A stretch of DNA of 24,011 bases from an uncultured Muribaculaceae bacterium (GTDB lineage: Bacteria > Bacteroidota > Bacteroidia > Bacteroidales > Muribaculaceae). The DNA lies in assembly GCA_910585755.1 (NCBI GenBank), contig CAJUFH010000048.1, positions 1 through 24,011 on the forward strand. The letters are read 5' to 3'. Shown here piece after piece: positions 6,406 to 14,337 of this stretch (its first letter is position 1; each line of letters opens with the position of its first letter). The notes beneath the pieces were generated by a model that saw only the letters and a program-made list of their open reading frames with translations, was not told the origin of the DNA and ran no database searches. Both the position numbers and the translations under genes were made by a program.

Positions 6406-7179
6406 TTATTTGGCGGGGGCCTCCTCGTGGATTCCGGCGATTTCCGGGTCGATCAGGATGCGGCCGCAGTACTCGCACACGAGGATTTTCTTCCTCATCT
6501 TGATTTCGAGCTGGCGCTGGGGCGGGATGCGGTTGAAGCAGCCGCCGCACGCGTTGCGCTGGATGTAGACCACTCCAAGGCCGTTGCGCGCGTTCTTGCG
6601 GATGCGCTTGAAGGCGGTCAGTGTGCGCTCGTCGATCTGGGTCTCGAGGTTCTTGGCCTGCTCGCGGAGGCGCTCCTCGTCCTGGCGAGTCTCGCTGACG
6701 ATTTCTTCCAGTTCGGCCTTCTTTTCGGCGAGGACGTGCTCGTGGTCGCTGAGTTTCTCGCGGGTAGCCTCGATGTCGCGGGTCTTGTTCTCGATCATGC
6801 GGGCGTATTCCCCCTGGTGCTTGTCGCAAAGCTCGATTTCCAGGGTCTGGAACTCAACCTCTTTCGAGAGGAGGTCGAACTCGCGGTTGTTGCGCACGTT
6901 GTCGAGCTGCTCCTTGTAGCGGGCGATTTTGGCCTGCGCGTCCTCGGCCTTGAGCTTCTCCTGCGCGAGTTTCTCCTTGAGCTGGGCGATGTCGGCCTCG
7001 TAGTTGGCGATACGGGTCTTGAGCCCTTCGAGGTTGTCCTCCAGGTCTTTCACTTCGAGAGGAAGCTCTCCGCGGATGGTTTTGATACGGTCGATTTCGC
7101 TGAGGACAGTCTGGAGCTTGTAGAGCGATTCCAGACGGCTCTCTACCGACATGTTATCGGTTTTCTTTTTATCTGCCAT
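6406..7179 (-). CDS. Coiled-coil C4 zinc-ribbon protein (COG1579/DUF164 type)
   Basis: The 257-residue protein has a long charged coiled coil (about residues 10-190) followed by a zinc ribbon with Cys211 and Cys214 (NACGGCFNRIPPQ) and Cys235 and Cys238 (VCEYCGRILIDPE). The motif NNREFDLLSKEV near residue 97 is typical of the family. Members are nucleic-acid- or ribosome-associated adaptor-like proteins of uncertain role; Chlamydia CdsZ is a relative. In Bacteroidales the gene is commonly paired with nif3, as here (57 bases downstream of nif3). It lies in the aspS operon, which suggests a link to translation, but that is inference. Confidence 0.92.
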   Translation of the reverse strand: MADKKKTDNMSVESRLESLYKLQTVLSEIDRIKTIRGELPLEVKDLEDNLEGLKTRIANYEADIAQLKEKLAQEKLKAEDAQAKIARYKEQLDNVRNNREFDLLSKEVEFQTLEIELCDKHQGEYARMIENKTRDIEATREKLSDHEHVLAEKKAELEEIVSETRQDEERLREQAKNLETQIDERTLTAFKRIRKNARNGLGVVYIQRNACGGCFNRIPPQRQLEIKMRKKILVCEYCGRILIDPEIAGIHEEAPAK

Positions 7180-7236
7180 ATAATGTGTTATGGTATGTTT
7201 TATGCACGGATAGGGGGCGGAGGGAAGCGGCGGCTT

Positions 7237-8016
7237 TCAGACGTAGCGCACCGGGTTTTCCTCTGCCTCTGATTTCCAAACCGCAAAGTTAGGAAATTTT
7301 TCGCTAATTACGCGATGGAAAAGCGCTTTTGTACACTGTTCGGTCTCGAAATGCCCAGCGTCGAGCAGCAGAATCTCGTCGCGGCGGTCGAGAAACAGGT
7401 TGTGCTTGCAGTCGGCGGTGACGTAAGCCTGCGCCCCGGCCTCTATGGCCGCCCCGAGGAAGTCGCCTCCCGCGCCTCCGCAGAGGGCGACGCGCGAAAC
7501 CGGCCGCTCCGGCGTCCGAGACGCGCGGACTGTCTCGCAGCCGAAGGTCTTCTTGACCAGGGCGATGAAGTCGGCCTGCGCCATCGGTTCCGGAAGGTCG
7601 CCGACGCTTCCCAGGCCCGAGGGGTCGAGGGGCGCGGCCCCGGTAAGGCCGAGCATCCGGGCCATTTCCGCCGACACCCCCGCGGGGGCGCAGTCGGTCG
7701 CAGTGTGGCTCGAATAGACGCTGATGCCCCGGCGAACCGCCTCCGTGAGGCACTCCGTCACCCGGTCATGCCCCACCAGGCTCTTTATCCCCCGGAAAAT
7801 CAGCGGGTGGTGGCTGATTACAAGGTCGCAGCCCTTGTCGGCTGCCTCCGCCAGGATTTCGGGCGTGAGGTCGACGCACAGCAGCGCGCCCCGGCATTCC
7901 GCGTCGGGGTCGCCGGCCTGCCAGCCGGAGTTGTCCCAGCTCTCCTGAAGCGACAGGGGGGCGTACCCCTCTATCGCTTCAATGATCTGCCGGTTTGTGG
8001 TTACGGGAGCGCTCAT
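7237..8016 (-). CDS. Nif3-like dinuclear metal-centre protein (YbgI family)
   Basis: The 259-residue protein belongs to the NIF3 family, toroidal hexamers with a two-metal site that have been proposed to act as GTP cyclohydrolase I type 2-like enzymes, although the true reaction is unsettled. Metal ligands are visible: His69-His70 (VISHHPLIFRG), Asp108 (SSHTATDCAP), His222 and Glu225 (DAGHFETEQ), matching E. coli YbgI. The length is that of the short form; the inserted PII/CutA-like domain found in about 365-residue homologues is absent. Its ATG overlaps the aspS TGA in an ATGA junction, indicating translational coupling, and the zinc-ribbon gene follows. Confidence 0.94.
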   Translation of the reverse strand: MSAPVTTNRQIIEAIEGYAPLSLQESWDNSGWQAGDPDAECRGALLCVDLTPEILAEAADKGCDLVISHHPLIFRGIKSLVGHDRVTECLTEAVRRGISVYSSHTATDCAPAGVSAEMARMLGLTGAAPLDPSGLGSVGDLPEPMAQADFIALVKKTFGCETVRASRTPERPVSRVALCGGAGGDFLGAAIEAGAQAYVTADCKHNLFLDRRDEILLLDAGHFETEQCTKALFHRVISEKFPNFAVWKSEAEENPVRYV

Positions 8017-9776
8017 GCCTTCTCCTTGAGGTCGAGGGCGAGCTGCAGCTCGTCGAGCTGCTTCTGGTCGAGCGCGGCGGGAGCGTCGAGCATAACGTCG
8101 CGGCCCGAGTTGTTCTTCGGGAAGGCGATGCAGTCGCGGATGCTGTCAAGCCCGGCGAAGAGGCTCACCCAGCGGTCGAGACCATAGGCCAGGCCTCCGT
8201 GGGGGGGCGCTCCGAACTTGAAGGCGTTCATCAGGAAGCCGAACTGCTCCTGAGCCTTTTCGGGAGTGAAGCCGAGAATCTCGAACATCTTGGCCTGCAG
8301 GGCGGAGTCGTGGATTCGGATCGAGCCGCCGCCGACCTCCACGCCGTTGACAACCATGTCGTAAGCGTCGGCGCGTACTGCCGCGGGGTCGGTGTCGAGC
8401 ATCGGGATGTCCTCCTCCTTGGGATGGGTGAAGGGGTGGTGCATCGCCATGAGGCGCTGCTCCTCGTCGCTCCACTCGAACATCGGGAAGTCGACAACCC
8501 ACAGGCAGGCGAACTTGTTCTTGTCGCGCAGCCCCAGGCGGTTGCCCATCTCCAGGCGCAGCTCGCAGAGCTGCTTGCGGGTCTTCATCGCGTCGTCGCC
8601 CGAGAGAATCAGGATAAGGTCGCCCGGCTCGGCGCCCATCGCCTCGCGGAGCTTCTGAAGGGTCTCCTGCGAGTAAAACTTGTCAACCGACGACTTGACG
8701 TTGCCGTCGGCCTCCACGCGGGCGTAGACCATTCCCTTGGCGCCGATCTGCGGGCGCTTTACGAACTCCGTAAGCTGGTCGAGCTGCTTGCGGGTATAGG
8801 AAGCGGCCCCCTTGGCGCAGATGCCGCCGATGTATGCCGCGTCGTCGAATACGGAGAACCCGTGCCCTTTCAGCACGTCCATCAGCTCGACGAACTCCAT
8901 TCCGAAGCGTAGGTCGGGCTTGTCGGAGCCGTAGAGCCTCATCGCCTCGGCCCAGGGCATGCGCTGGAACGGCTCTGTCAGCTCCACTCCCCGCAGCTCC
9001 TTGAACAGGTGCTTGGCCATACCCTCGAAGAGGTTGATGATGTCGTCCTGCTCGACGTAGCTCATCTCGCAGTCAATCTGAGTGAACTCCGGCTGGCGGT
9101 CGGCGCGCAGGTCTTCGTCGCGGAAGCACTTCACAATCTGGAAGTAGCGGTCCATGCCCGAAACCATCAGGAGCTGCTTGAGGGTCTGCGGCGACTGCGG
9201 CAGTGCGTAGAACTGCCCGGGATTCATGCGGGAGGGCACGACGAAGTCGCGGGCTCCCTCCGGGGTCGAGCCGACGAGCATCGGGGTCTCGATCTCGAGG
9301 AATCCCTTGGAATCGAGGTAGCGGCGCACCTCCATCGTCATCCTGTGGCGCAGCTCCAGGTTGCGGCGCACGTTGGGGCGGCGCAGGTCGAGGTAGCGGT
9401 ATTTCATGCGCAGGTCGTCGCCGCCGTCGGTCTCCTCCTCGATCGTGAAGGGGGGCACCTCCGAGCGGTTGAGCACCGTCAGCTTCGTCGCGATCAGCTC
9501 TATGTCGCCGGTCGGGAGGTTGGGGTTCTTCGCCTCGCGCTCCTGTACCTTGCCCGTGATCTGCACGACGAACTCGCGTCCCAGGTGGTTGGCCGCCTCG
9601 CACAGCTCGGCGTTGTCGGAATTGTTGAACACCACCTGGGTGATGCCGTAGCGGTCGCGGAGGTCGACGAAGGTCATGCCCCCCATTTTGCGAACGCGCT
9701 GTACCCAGCCGGCGAGGGTCACCTCGCGGCCGGCGTCGGACAGCCTCAGCTCTCCGCATGTATTGGTCCTGTACAT
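8013..9776 (-). CDS. aspS: Aspartyl-tRNA synthetase
   Basis: This class II synthetase charges tRNA-Asp in the cytoplasm. The 587 residues are arranged as in the bacterial type: an N-terminal OB-fold anticodon-binding domain (about 1-110, with LAGWVQRVRKMGGMTFVDLR), then the catalytic core with motif 1 (about 148-167, LDSKGFLEIETPML) and motif 2 (218-235, FRDEDLRADRQPEFTQID). The inserted GAD domain lies about 290-410, and motif 3 at 528-535 (GLAYGLDR). It is first in an operon with nif3, the zinc-ribbon gene and the GNAT-like gene, and is transcribed from a canonical promoter 30 bases upstream. Confidence 0.98.
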   Translation of the reverse strand: MYRTNTCGELRLSDAGREVTLAGWVQRVRKMGGMTFVDLRDRYGITQVVFNNSDNAELCEAANHLGREFVVQITGKVQEREAKNPNLPTGDIELIATKLTVLNRSEVPPFTIEEETDGGDDLRMKYRYLDLRRPNVRRNLELRHRMTMEVRRYLDSKGFLEIETPMLVGSTPEGARDFVVPSRMNPGQFYALPQSPQTLKQLLMVSGMDRYFQIVKCFRDEDLRADRQPEFTQIDCEMSYVEQDDIINLFEGMAKHLFKELRGVELTEPFQRMPWAEAMRLYGSDKPDLRFGMEFVELMDVLKGHGFSVFDDAAYIGGICAKGAASYTRKQLDQLTEFVKRPQIGAKGMVYARVEADGNVKSSVDKFYSQETLQKLREAMGAEPGDLILILSGDDAMKTRKQLCELRLEMGNRLGLRDKNKFACLWVVDFPMFEWSDEEQRLMAMHHPFTHPKEEDIPMLDTDPAAVRADAYDMVVNGVEVGGGSIRIHDSALQAKMFEILGFTPEKAQEQFGFLMNAFKFGAPPHGGLAYGLDRWVSLFAGLDSIRDCIAFPKNNSGRDVMLDAPAALDQKQLDELQLALDLKEKA

Positions 9777-9805
9777 TTGTGTAATGCTAATTTGTTTTCC
9801 TGCCG

Positions 9806-9836
9806 CAAAATTAGCAAAAATCCCCGCCCCCTCAAA
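9806..9836 (-). promoter_or_regulatory. Canonical Bacteroidetes promoter of the aspS operon
   Basis: On the minus strand, the -33 box TTTG (9836-9833) and -7 box TAATTTTG (9813-9806) are exactly 19 bp apart. Transcription would begin around 9800, giving a leader of about 25 bases before the aspS ATG. Confidence 0.8.
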
Positions 9837-10034
9837 ATTTTATATATGGCTAAACGGCTCCCTGGCGCTCCAGACTCCGGCGCCGAAAAAAATCTCGTCC
9901 CGATTCCTAACTATTTCGGCCGCGGGGTGTTTATTATTATGATAAAAGAACCGCCCCGGGATAAGGGCGGCGTCAAGTATAATTCGCTCGGAATACGTAA
10001 AATTATTACCAACTACTAAATACTATAATTCGTT

Positions 10035-11459
10035 ATGATTGACCCCAATTATCGTCAGGGCGACGCTAAAAGCGATCCTTTCGGACAAGACGCGATGCTT
10101 AAACCAGCTCCCGTAGAGAAAATTCCTGACGGCCCCACAACACCGCAGGTGGCTTACCAGATGGTGAAGGACGAGACTTTCGCCCAGACCCAGCCCCGCC
10201 TGAACCTCGCCACGTTCGTTACTACCTACATGGACGAGTACGCCACCAAGCTGATGAACGAGGCTATCAACATCAACTATATCGACGAGACGGAATATCC
10301 CCGCGTGGCAGTGATGTGCCAGAAGTGTATCAACATCGTCGCTAACCTCTGGAACTCCCCCGAACAGAACAAGTGGAAGACCGGCGCGTTGGCAATCGGC
10401 TCCTCCGAGGCCTGCATGCTGGGCGGCATCGCCGCCTGGAAGCGCTGGATCGAGCGCCGAAAGAAGGCCGGCAAGCCTTACGACAAGCCTAACTTCGTAA
10501 TCTCCGCCGGCTACCAGGTCGTATGGGAGAAGTTCGCGACCCTGTGGAACATCGAGATGAGGCAGGTGCCTCTGTCGAAGGAGCATACCACCCTCGACAT
10601 CGACGCCGCCCTCAAGATGTGCGACGAGAACACGTTCTGCATCGTGGCTATCCAGGGCGTTACCTGGACCGGCCTTAACGACGACGTGGAGGCCCTCGAC
10701 GCCGCCCTCGACAAGTACAACGCCGAGACCGGCAACGAAGTCTGCATCCATATCGACGCGGCTACCGGCGGTTTCATCCTCCCCTTCATCTATCCCGAGA
10801 AGAAATGGGACTTCCGCCTCAAATGGGTGCTCTCCATCAGCACCTCAGGCCACAAGTTCGGCCTCGTTTACCCGGGCCTGGGATGGGTTGTCTGGAAGGA
10901 CAAGCAGTACCTCCCCGCCGACATGTCGTTCACTGTCGACTACCTCGGCGCCGAAGTAACCCAGGTCGGCCTTAACTACTCCCGCCCCGCCGCGCAGATC
11001 CTCGGCCAGTACTACAACTTCATCCGCCTCGGATTCGAAGGCTACAAGAACGTGCAGTACAACTCGATGCAGATCGCGAAGTACTTCCACGAGCAGATTT
11101 CCGCCTTCCCCGAGTTCGTTCCTTACTCGCCCGAGGTTCCCAACCCGATCGTAACCTGGCTGATGAAGCCGGAGGTACAGAAGGACGCCAAATGGACTCT
11201 TTACGACCTGCAGGACAAGCTCGCCCAGCACGGATGGATGGTTCCCGCGTACGCCATGCCGGTCAACATCCAGAACATGGTCGTCATGCGAATCCTCTGC
11301 AAGCAGGGTTTCAGCCGCGACATGTGCGACGAGCTGCTCCACGACATCAAGGCCGCCGTAGCCGAGCTTAACGCGCTCGAATATCCTACCCCGACCCGTA
11401 TCGCGATGGAGAAGAATGTTCCCCTCGTAAGCAAGTCGTTCAACCATACAGGTAAATAA
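10035..11459 (+). CDS. gadB: Glutamate decarboxylase
   Basis: This PLP enzyme converts glutamate to GABA and CO2, consuming one cytoplasmic proton. The 474-residue chain aligns along its length with E. coli GadB (466). The PLP lysine is Lys274 in STSGHKFGLVYPGLGW, the PLP-ring aspartate lies in HIDAATGG (Asp241), and IGSSEACMLGG is conserved. The C-terminus SFNHTGK keeps the penultimate-region histidine (His471) that in E. coli (His465) closes the active site at neutral pH, so acid gating is likely retained. It is first of gadB-glsA-gadC. The 258-base divergent gap to aspS shows no clear TAnnTTTG box on this strand; TATAATTCG is repeated at 9978-9986 and 10024-10032, so an alternative promoter or activator may be used. 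Confidence 0.97.
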   Translation: MIDPNYRQGDAKSDPFGQDAMLKPAPVEKIPDGPTTPQVAYQMVKDETFAQTQPRLNLATFVTTYMDEYATKLMNEAININYIDETEYPRVAVMCQKCINIVANLWNSPEQNKWKTGALAIGSSEACMLGGIAAWKRWIERRKKAGKPYDKPNFVISAGYQVVWEKFATLWNIEMRQVPLSKEHTTLDIDAALKMCDENTFCIVAIQGVTWTGLNDDVEALDAALDKYNAETGNEVCIHIDAATGGFILPFIYPEKKWDFRLKWVLSISTSGHKFGLVYPGLGWVVWKDKQYLPADMSFTVDYLGAEVTQVGLNYSRPAAQILGQYYNFIRLGFEGYKNVQYNSMQIAKYFHEQISAFPEFVPYSPEVPNPIVTWLMKPEVQKDAKWTLYDLQDKLAQHGWMVPAYAMPVNIQNMVVMRILCKQGFSRDMCDELLHDIKAAVAELNALEYPTPTRIAMEKNVPLVSKSFNHTGK

Positions 11460-11518
11460 CTGATGGCGTGTCGTAAAACAGCATAAAGTTTAGCGACAAC
11501 CTCACCTGTCAGAAAAAC

Positions 11519-11565
11519 GCGGCAGATGGAATATCTGGAAACGTATCCCATCTGCCGCCTTTTTT
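11519..11565 (+). terminator. Intrinsic terminator between gadB and glsA
   Basis: An 11-bp perfect stem (11519-11529 with 11548-11558), GCGGCAGATGG / CCATCTGCCGC, is followed by C and six T residues. A weaker bulged hairpin (11469-11477 with 11489-11498) lies upstream. It should end most gadB transcripts, so glsA and gadC would rely on read-through or a cryptic promoter near TCCCTTTG (11565-11572). Confidence 0.8.
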
Positions 11566-11596
11566 CCCTTTGCAAGGCTCTCCAAAACTATTTATT

Positions 11597-12565
11597 ATGG
11601 AAAGAAAGATAACAGTCTCTCAGATTAAGCAGGCCGCCGCCGAGGCTTACGCCGAGGCGAAGGGTGTCAAAGGGGGCGCGAACGCCAACTATATCCCCTA
11701 CCTGGCCAATATCGACCCGGAGCTGTTCGGACTCAGCGTGACGCTTGCCGACGGCACCTCCTTCAACTTCGGCGACACGGAATACCGCTTCGGCATCGAG
11801 TCTGTGTCGAAGGTGCCGACGGCGATTCTCGCGATGATACAGCACACTCCCAAGGGGGTGCTCGACCGCATCGGGGCTGACGCCACCGGGCTTCCGTTCA
11901 ACTCCATTTTCGCCATCCTCCTGGAAAACGACCACCCGTCGACCCCGCTGGTAAACGCCGGGGCCATCTCGGCGTGCTCGCTGATCGCCCCGCAGGGTGA
12001 TTCCGAGGAGAAGTGGAAGGCCATTACCGGTAACATCGCGGCCCTCTGCGGCTCCGCGCCGGTGCTCATCGACGAGCTTTACGAGAGCGAGACCGCGACG
12101 AATTTCAACAACCGCGCGATTTCGTGGCTACTGAAAAACTACGGGCGCATCTACGACGAGGTAGACATGAGCCTCGACCTATACACCCGCCAGTGCTCTC
12201 TCGGCATCACCTCCTCGCAGCTCGCGATAATGGGCGCGACCATCGCCAACAACGGCCTCAACCCCGTGACCGGCAAGCAGGTGTTCGACCCTGAAATCTC
12301 CCCGAAAATAACTACCATGATCGCCTCCGTCGGTTTCTACCAGCACACGGGCGACTGGCTCTATACCTCCGGGATTCCGGCCAAGACCGGTGTCGGGGGC
12401 GGGGTGATGGGCGTTATGCCCGGCCTGTTCGGCATCGCGGCGTTCGCGCCTCCCCTGGACGACGCCGGCAACTCCGTCAAGGCCCAGACCGCGATCAAGC
12501 TCTTTATGGGGAAACTCGGTCTCGGGGTCTTCAGCGGCGACAAGGTTACCATCGTCGCGGGCTGA
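11597..12565 (+). CDS. glsA: Glutaminase (serine-dependent, GlsA type)
   Basis: This cytoplasmic enzyme hydrolyses glutamine to glutamate and ammonia; the ammonia itself neutralises protons, and the glutamate feeds GadB. The 322 residues have the beta-lactamase-like fold signatures of the family: the nucleophile tetrad SVSK (Ser69, Lys72), NAGAI, DLYTRQCSLGITSSQLA and the PAKTGVGGGVMGVMPG loop. The usual Gln before the SxSK motif is Glu68 here. The ATG at 11597 is chosen because the family N-terminus begins there; an upstream in-frame start at 11570 would add nine residues and lie within 5 bases of the terminator T-tract. It sits 137 bases after gadB and 53 bases before gadC, and acts with them in acid resistance. 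Confidence 0.95.
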   Translation: MERKITVSQIKQAAAEAYAEAKGVKGGANANYIPYLANIDPELFGLSVTLADGTSFNFGDTEYRFGIESVSKVPTAILAMIQHTPKGVLDRIGADATGLPFNSIFAILLENDHPSTPLVNAGAISACSLIAPQGDSEEKWKAITGNIAALCGSAPVLIDELYESETATNFNNRAISWLLKNYGRIYDEVDMSLDLYTRQCSLGITSSQLAIMGATIANNGLNPVTGKQVFDPEISPKITTMIASVGFYQHTGDWLYTSGIPAKTGVGGGVMGVMPGLFGIAAFAPPLDDAGNSVKAQTAIKLFMGKLGLGVFSGDKVTIVAG

Positions 12566-12618
12566 CCGCTCCGCCGGATGATGGTGTATAAAAACGTATT
12601 ACTCAAATAATCAATGTT

Positions 12619-14247
12619 ATGGCAAATTCTTCCGGACAAACAAAGGCGACAGTGAAGCAAGCCGCGAAAATGGGGGTCTTCACCCTCATAATCATGAACA
12701 TTGTCGCTGTGGTCTCGCTGAGGGGACTCCCAGCGGAGGCCGAATACGGCGTAAGCTCCGCGTTCTATTATATTCTCGCCGCGGTAGTGTTCCTCGTGCC
12801 TGTGTCGCTTGTGGCGGCCGAGCTGGCGGCCATGTTCCCCTATCAGCAGGGCGGCATGTTCCGATGGATCGGCGAGGCGTTCGGCGACAAGCTCGGCTTC
12901 CTCGGGATATGGCTGCAATGGATTGAAAGCACGATATGGTATCCTACCGTGCTGACCTTCGGAGCCGTCTCCCTCGCGTTTATCGGTATGGACCATACCT
13001 TCGACGCGTCGCTGGCCGCTAACAAATACTATACGATAATCGCCGTGCTCGCGATTTACTGGCTGGCGACAATCATCTCGCTCAAAGGCATGGGATGGGT
13101 CGGCAAGGTATCGAAAATCGGTGGTCTTGTCGGCACGATTATCCCTGTCGGGATTCTCGTTGTCTGCGCGGTAATCTATCTCGCTACCGGGGGGCAGTCG
13201 CAGATGGACTGGCACGGCAGCTTCATCCCCGACTTCTCCAACTTCAACAACATCGTACTGGCCGTTTCGATCTTCCTGTTCTACGCCGGAATGGAGATGA
13301 GCGGCGTCCATGTCAGGGAAATCAAGAACCCGACGGTCAACTACCCGAAGGCGGTCATCATCGGCGCTATCGCGACGGTAGCCATCTTCATCCTCGGCAC
13401 CTACGCCCTCGGAGTTATTATCCCGGCTAAGGACATCAACCTCGTGCAGAGCCTCCTCGTGGGCTTCGACCGCTATTTCAGCGCCCTGCATATCGGCTGG
13501 CTGTCGCCCGTGATCGCGATCGCGCTGGCGTTCGGCGTGCTTGCCGGCGTGCTAACGTGGGTCGCCGGTCCTTCTAAAGGTGTGTTCGCCGTCGGTCAGG
13601 CCGGTTATCTGCCGAAGTTCTTCCAGAAGACCAACAAGAACGGGGTGCAGAAGAACATCCTGTACGTCCAGGGCGGGGTAGTGACCGTGCTGGCGTTCCT
13701 GATGGTGCTGATGCCCTCTGTCCAGAGTTTCTACCAGATTCTCTCGCAGCTTACCTGCATCCTCTACCTGATCGCCTACCTGCTGATGTTCGCCGCGGCT
13801 ATCCGCCTGCGTTACAACATGAAGGACGCTCCGCGCCCCTACCGCCTCGGCAAGAAGGGCAACGGCCGCATGTGGCTCATCGGCGGTGTCGGCTTCATCG
13901 GCTCGCTGACCGCCTTCATCTTCAGCTTCTTCCCGCCGAGCCAGATTGACATGGGTTCCGACGCGGTATGGTTCACCGTCCTGATTGGCGGAATGGTAAT
14001 ATTCGTCGTGCTGCCGTTTATCATCCTGAAGTTCAAGAAGCCGTCGTGGGACTCGATGGGCACCGACTTCGTTCCGTTCCACTGGGATAACACTCCTGGC
14101 GCGGCCGCCCTTCGCCAGAAGGCCGCCGAGGAGTTTGCGGCCGAGAACGCCGCCGAAGTTCCGGAGCACGCCAACGCCCTGCTCAACCACGCCTCGTCGC
14201 TGAACAAGGGCGCCCAGGCTGACCAGGCTCCCGACGACAAGAAATAA
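12619..14247 (+). CDS. gadC: Glutamate/GABA antiporter
   Basis: This inner-membrane APC-family antiporter exports GABA in exchange for external glutamate, completing the acid-resistance cycle. The 542-residue protein has about 12 hydrophobic segments with GadC-like sequence (MNIVAVVSLRGLPAEAEYG; FPYQQGGMFRWIGEAFG; FYAGMEMSGVHVREIKNP; GPSKGVFAVGQAGYLPKFFQK). After the last helix a cytoplasmic tail of about 70 residues runs from PSWDSMGTDFVPFHWDN to an Ala/Glu/Asp-rich end. In E. coli a C-terminal plug blocks the path at neutral pH; the tail here is in the right place for such a gate but is longer and alanine-rich at its end. It lies directly after glsA and is followed by a hairpin. Confidence 0.94.
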   Translation: MANSSGQTKATVKQAAKMGVFTLIIMNIVAVVSLRGLPAEAEYGVSSAFYYILAAVVFLVPVSLVAAELAAMFPYQQGGMFRWIGEAFGDKLGFLGIWLQWIESTIWYPTVLTFGAVSLAFIGMDHTFDASLAANKYYTIIAVLAIYWLATIISLKGMGWVGKVSKIGGLVGTIIPVGILVVCAVIYLATGGQSQMDWHGSFIPDFSNFNNIVLAVSIFLFYAGMEMSGVHVREIKNPTVNYPKAVIIGAIATVAIFILGTYALGVIIPAKDINLVQSLLVGFDRYFSALHIGWLSPVIAIALAFGVLAGVLTWVAGPSKGVFAVGQAGYLPKFFQKTNKNGVQKNILYVQGGVVTVLAFLMVLMPSVQSFYQILSQLTCILYLIAYLLMFAAAIRLRYNMKDAPRPYRLGKKGNGRMWLIGGVGFIGSLTAFIFSFFPPSQIDMGSDAVWFTVLIGGMVIFVVLPFIILKFKKPSWDSMGTDFVPFHWDNTPGAAALRQKAAEEFAAENAAEVPEHANALLNHASSLNKGAQADQAPDDKK

Positions 14248-14261
14248 AGTCTGTCAATAAA

Positions 14262-14303
14262 AACGGAGGAGCCGGGAGCGATGCTCCCGGTTCTCTCCGT
14301 TTT
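14262..14303 (+). terminator. Terminator-like hairpin after gadC
   Basis: AACGGAG (14262-14268) pairs with CTCCGTT (14295-14301), and inside it CCGGGAGC (14272-14279) pairs with GCTCCCGG (14283-14290) around a GAT loop. The T-run is only TTTT. It separates gadC from the MFS gene and contains the ATG at 14281 in its loop, which argues against that codon as the MFS start. Confidence 0.65.
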
Positions 14304-14337
14304 ACTTATAATATCACGTCTAACAGGATTCAACATT

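Noticed and set aside
9951..9970. Small hairpin CCGCCC / GGGCGG upstream of gadB
   Set aside because: It has only 6 bp with an 8-base loop, no T-run and no link to a start codon; this is expected by chance in GC-rich DNA.
9009..10019. A 336-codon plus-strand ORF opposite aspS and running through the divergent intergenic gap
   Set aside because: The part before 9776 is the antisense of aspS, and the tail crosses the canonical aspS promoter. No plausible protein results.
12361..13491. A 376-codon minus-strand ORF across the ends of glsA and gadC
   Set aside because: It crosses two well-supported genes and has a composition (Arg/His/Asp/Glu-rich, no motifs) typical of a shadow frame.
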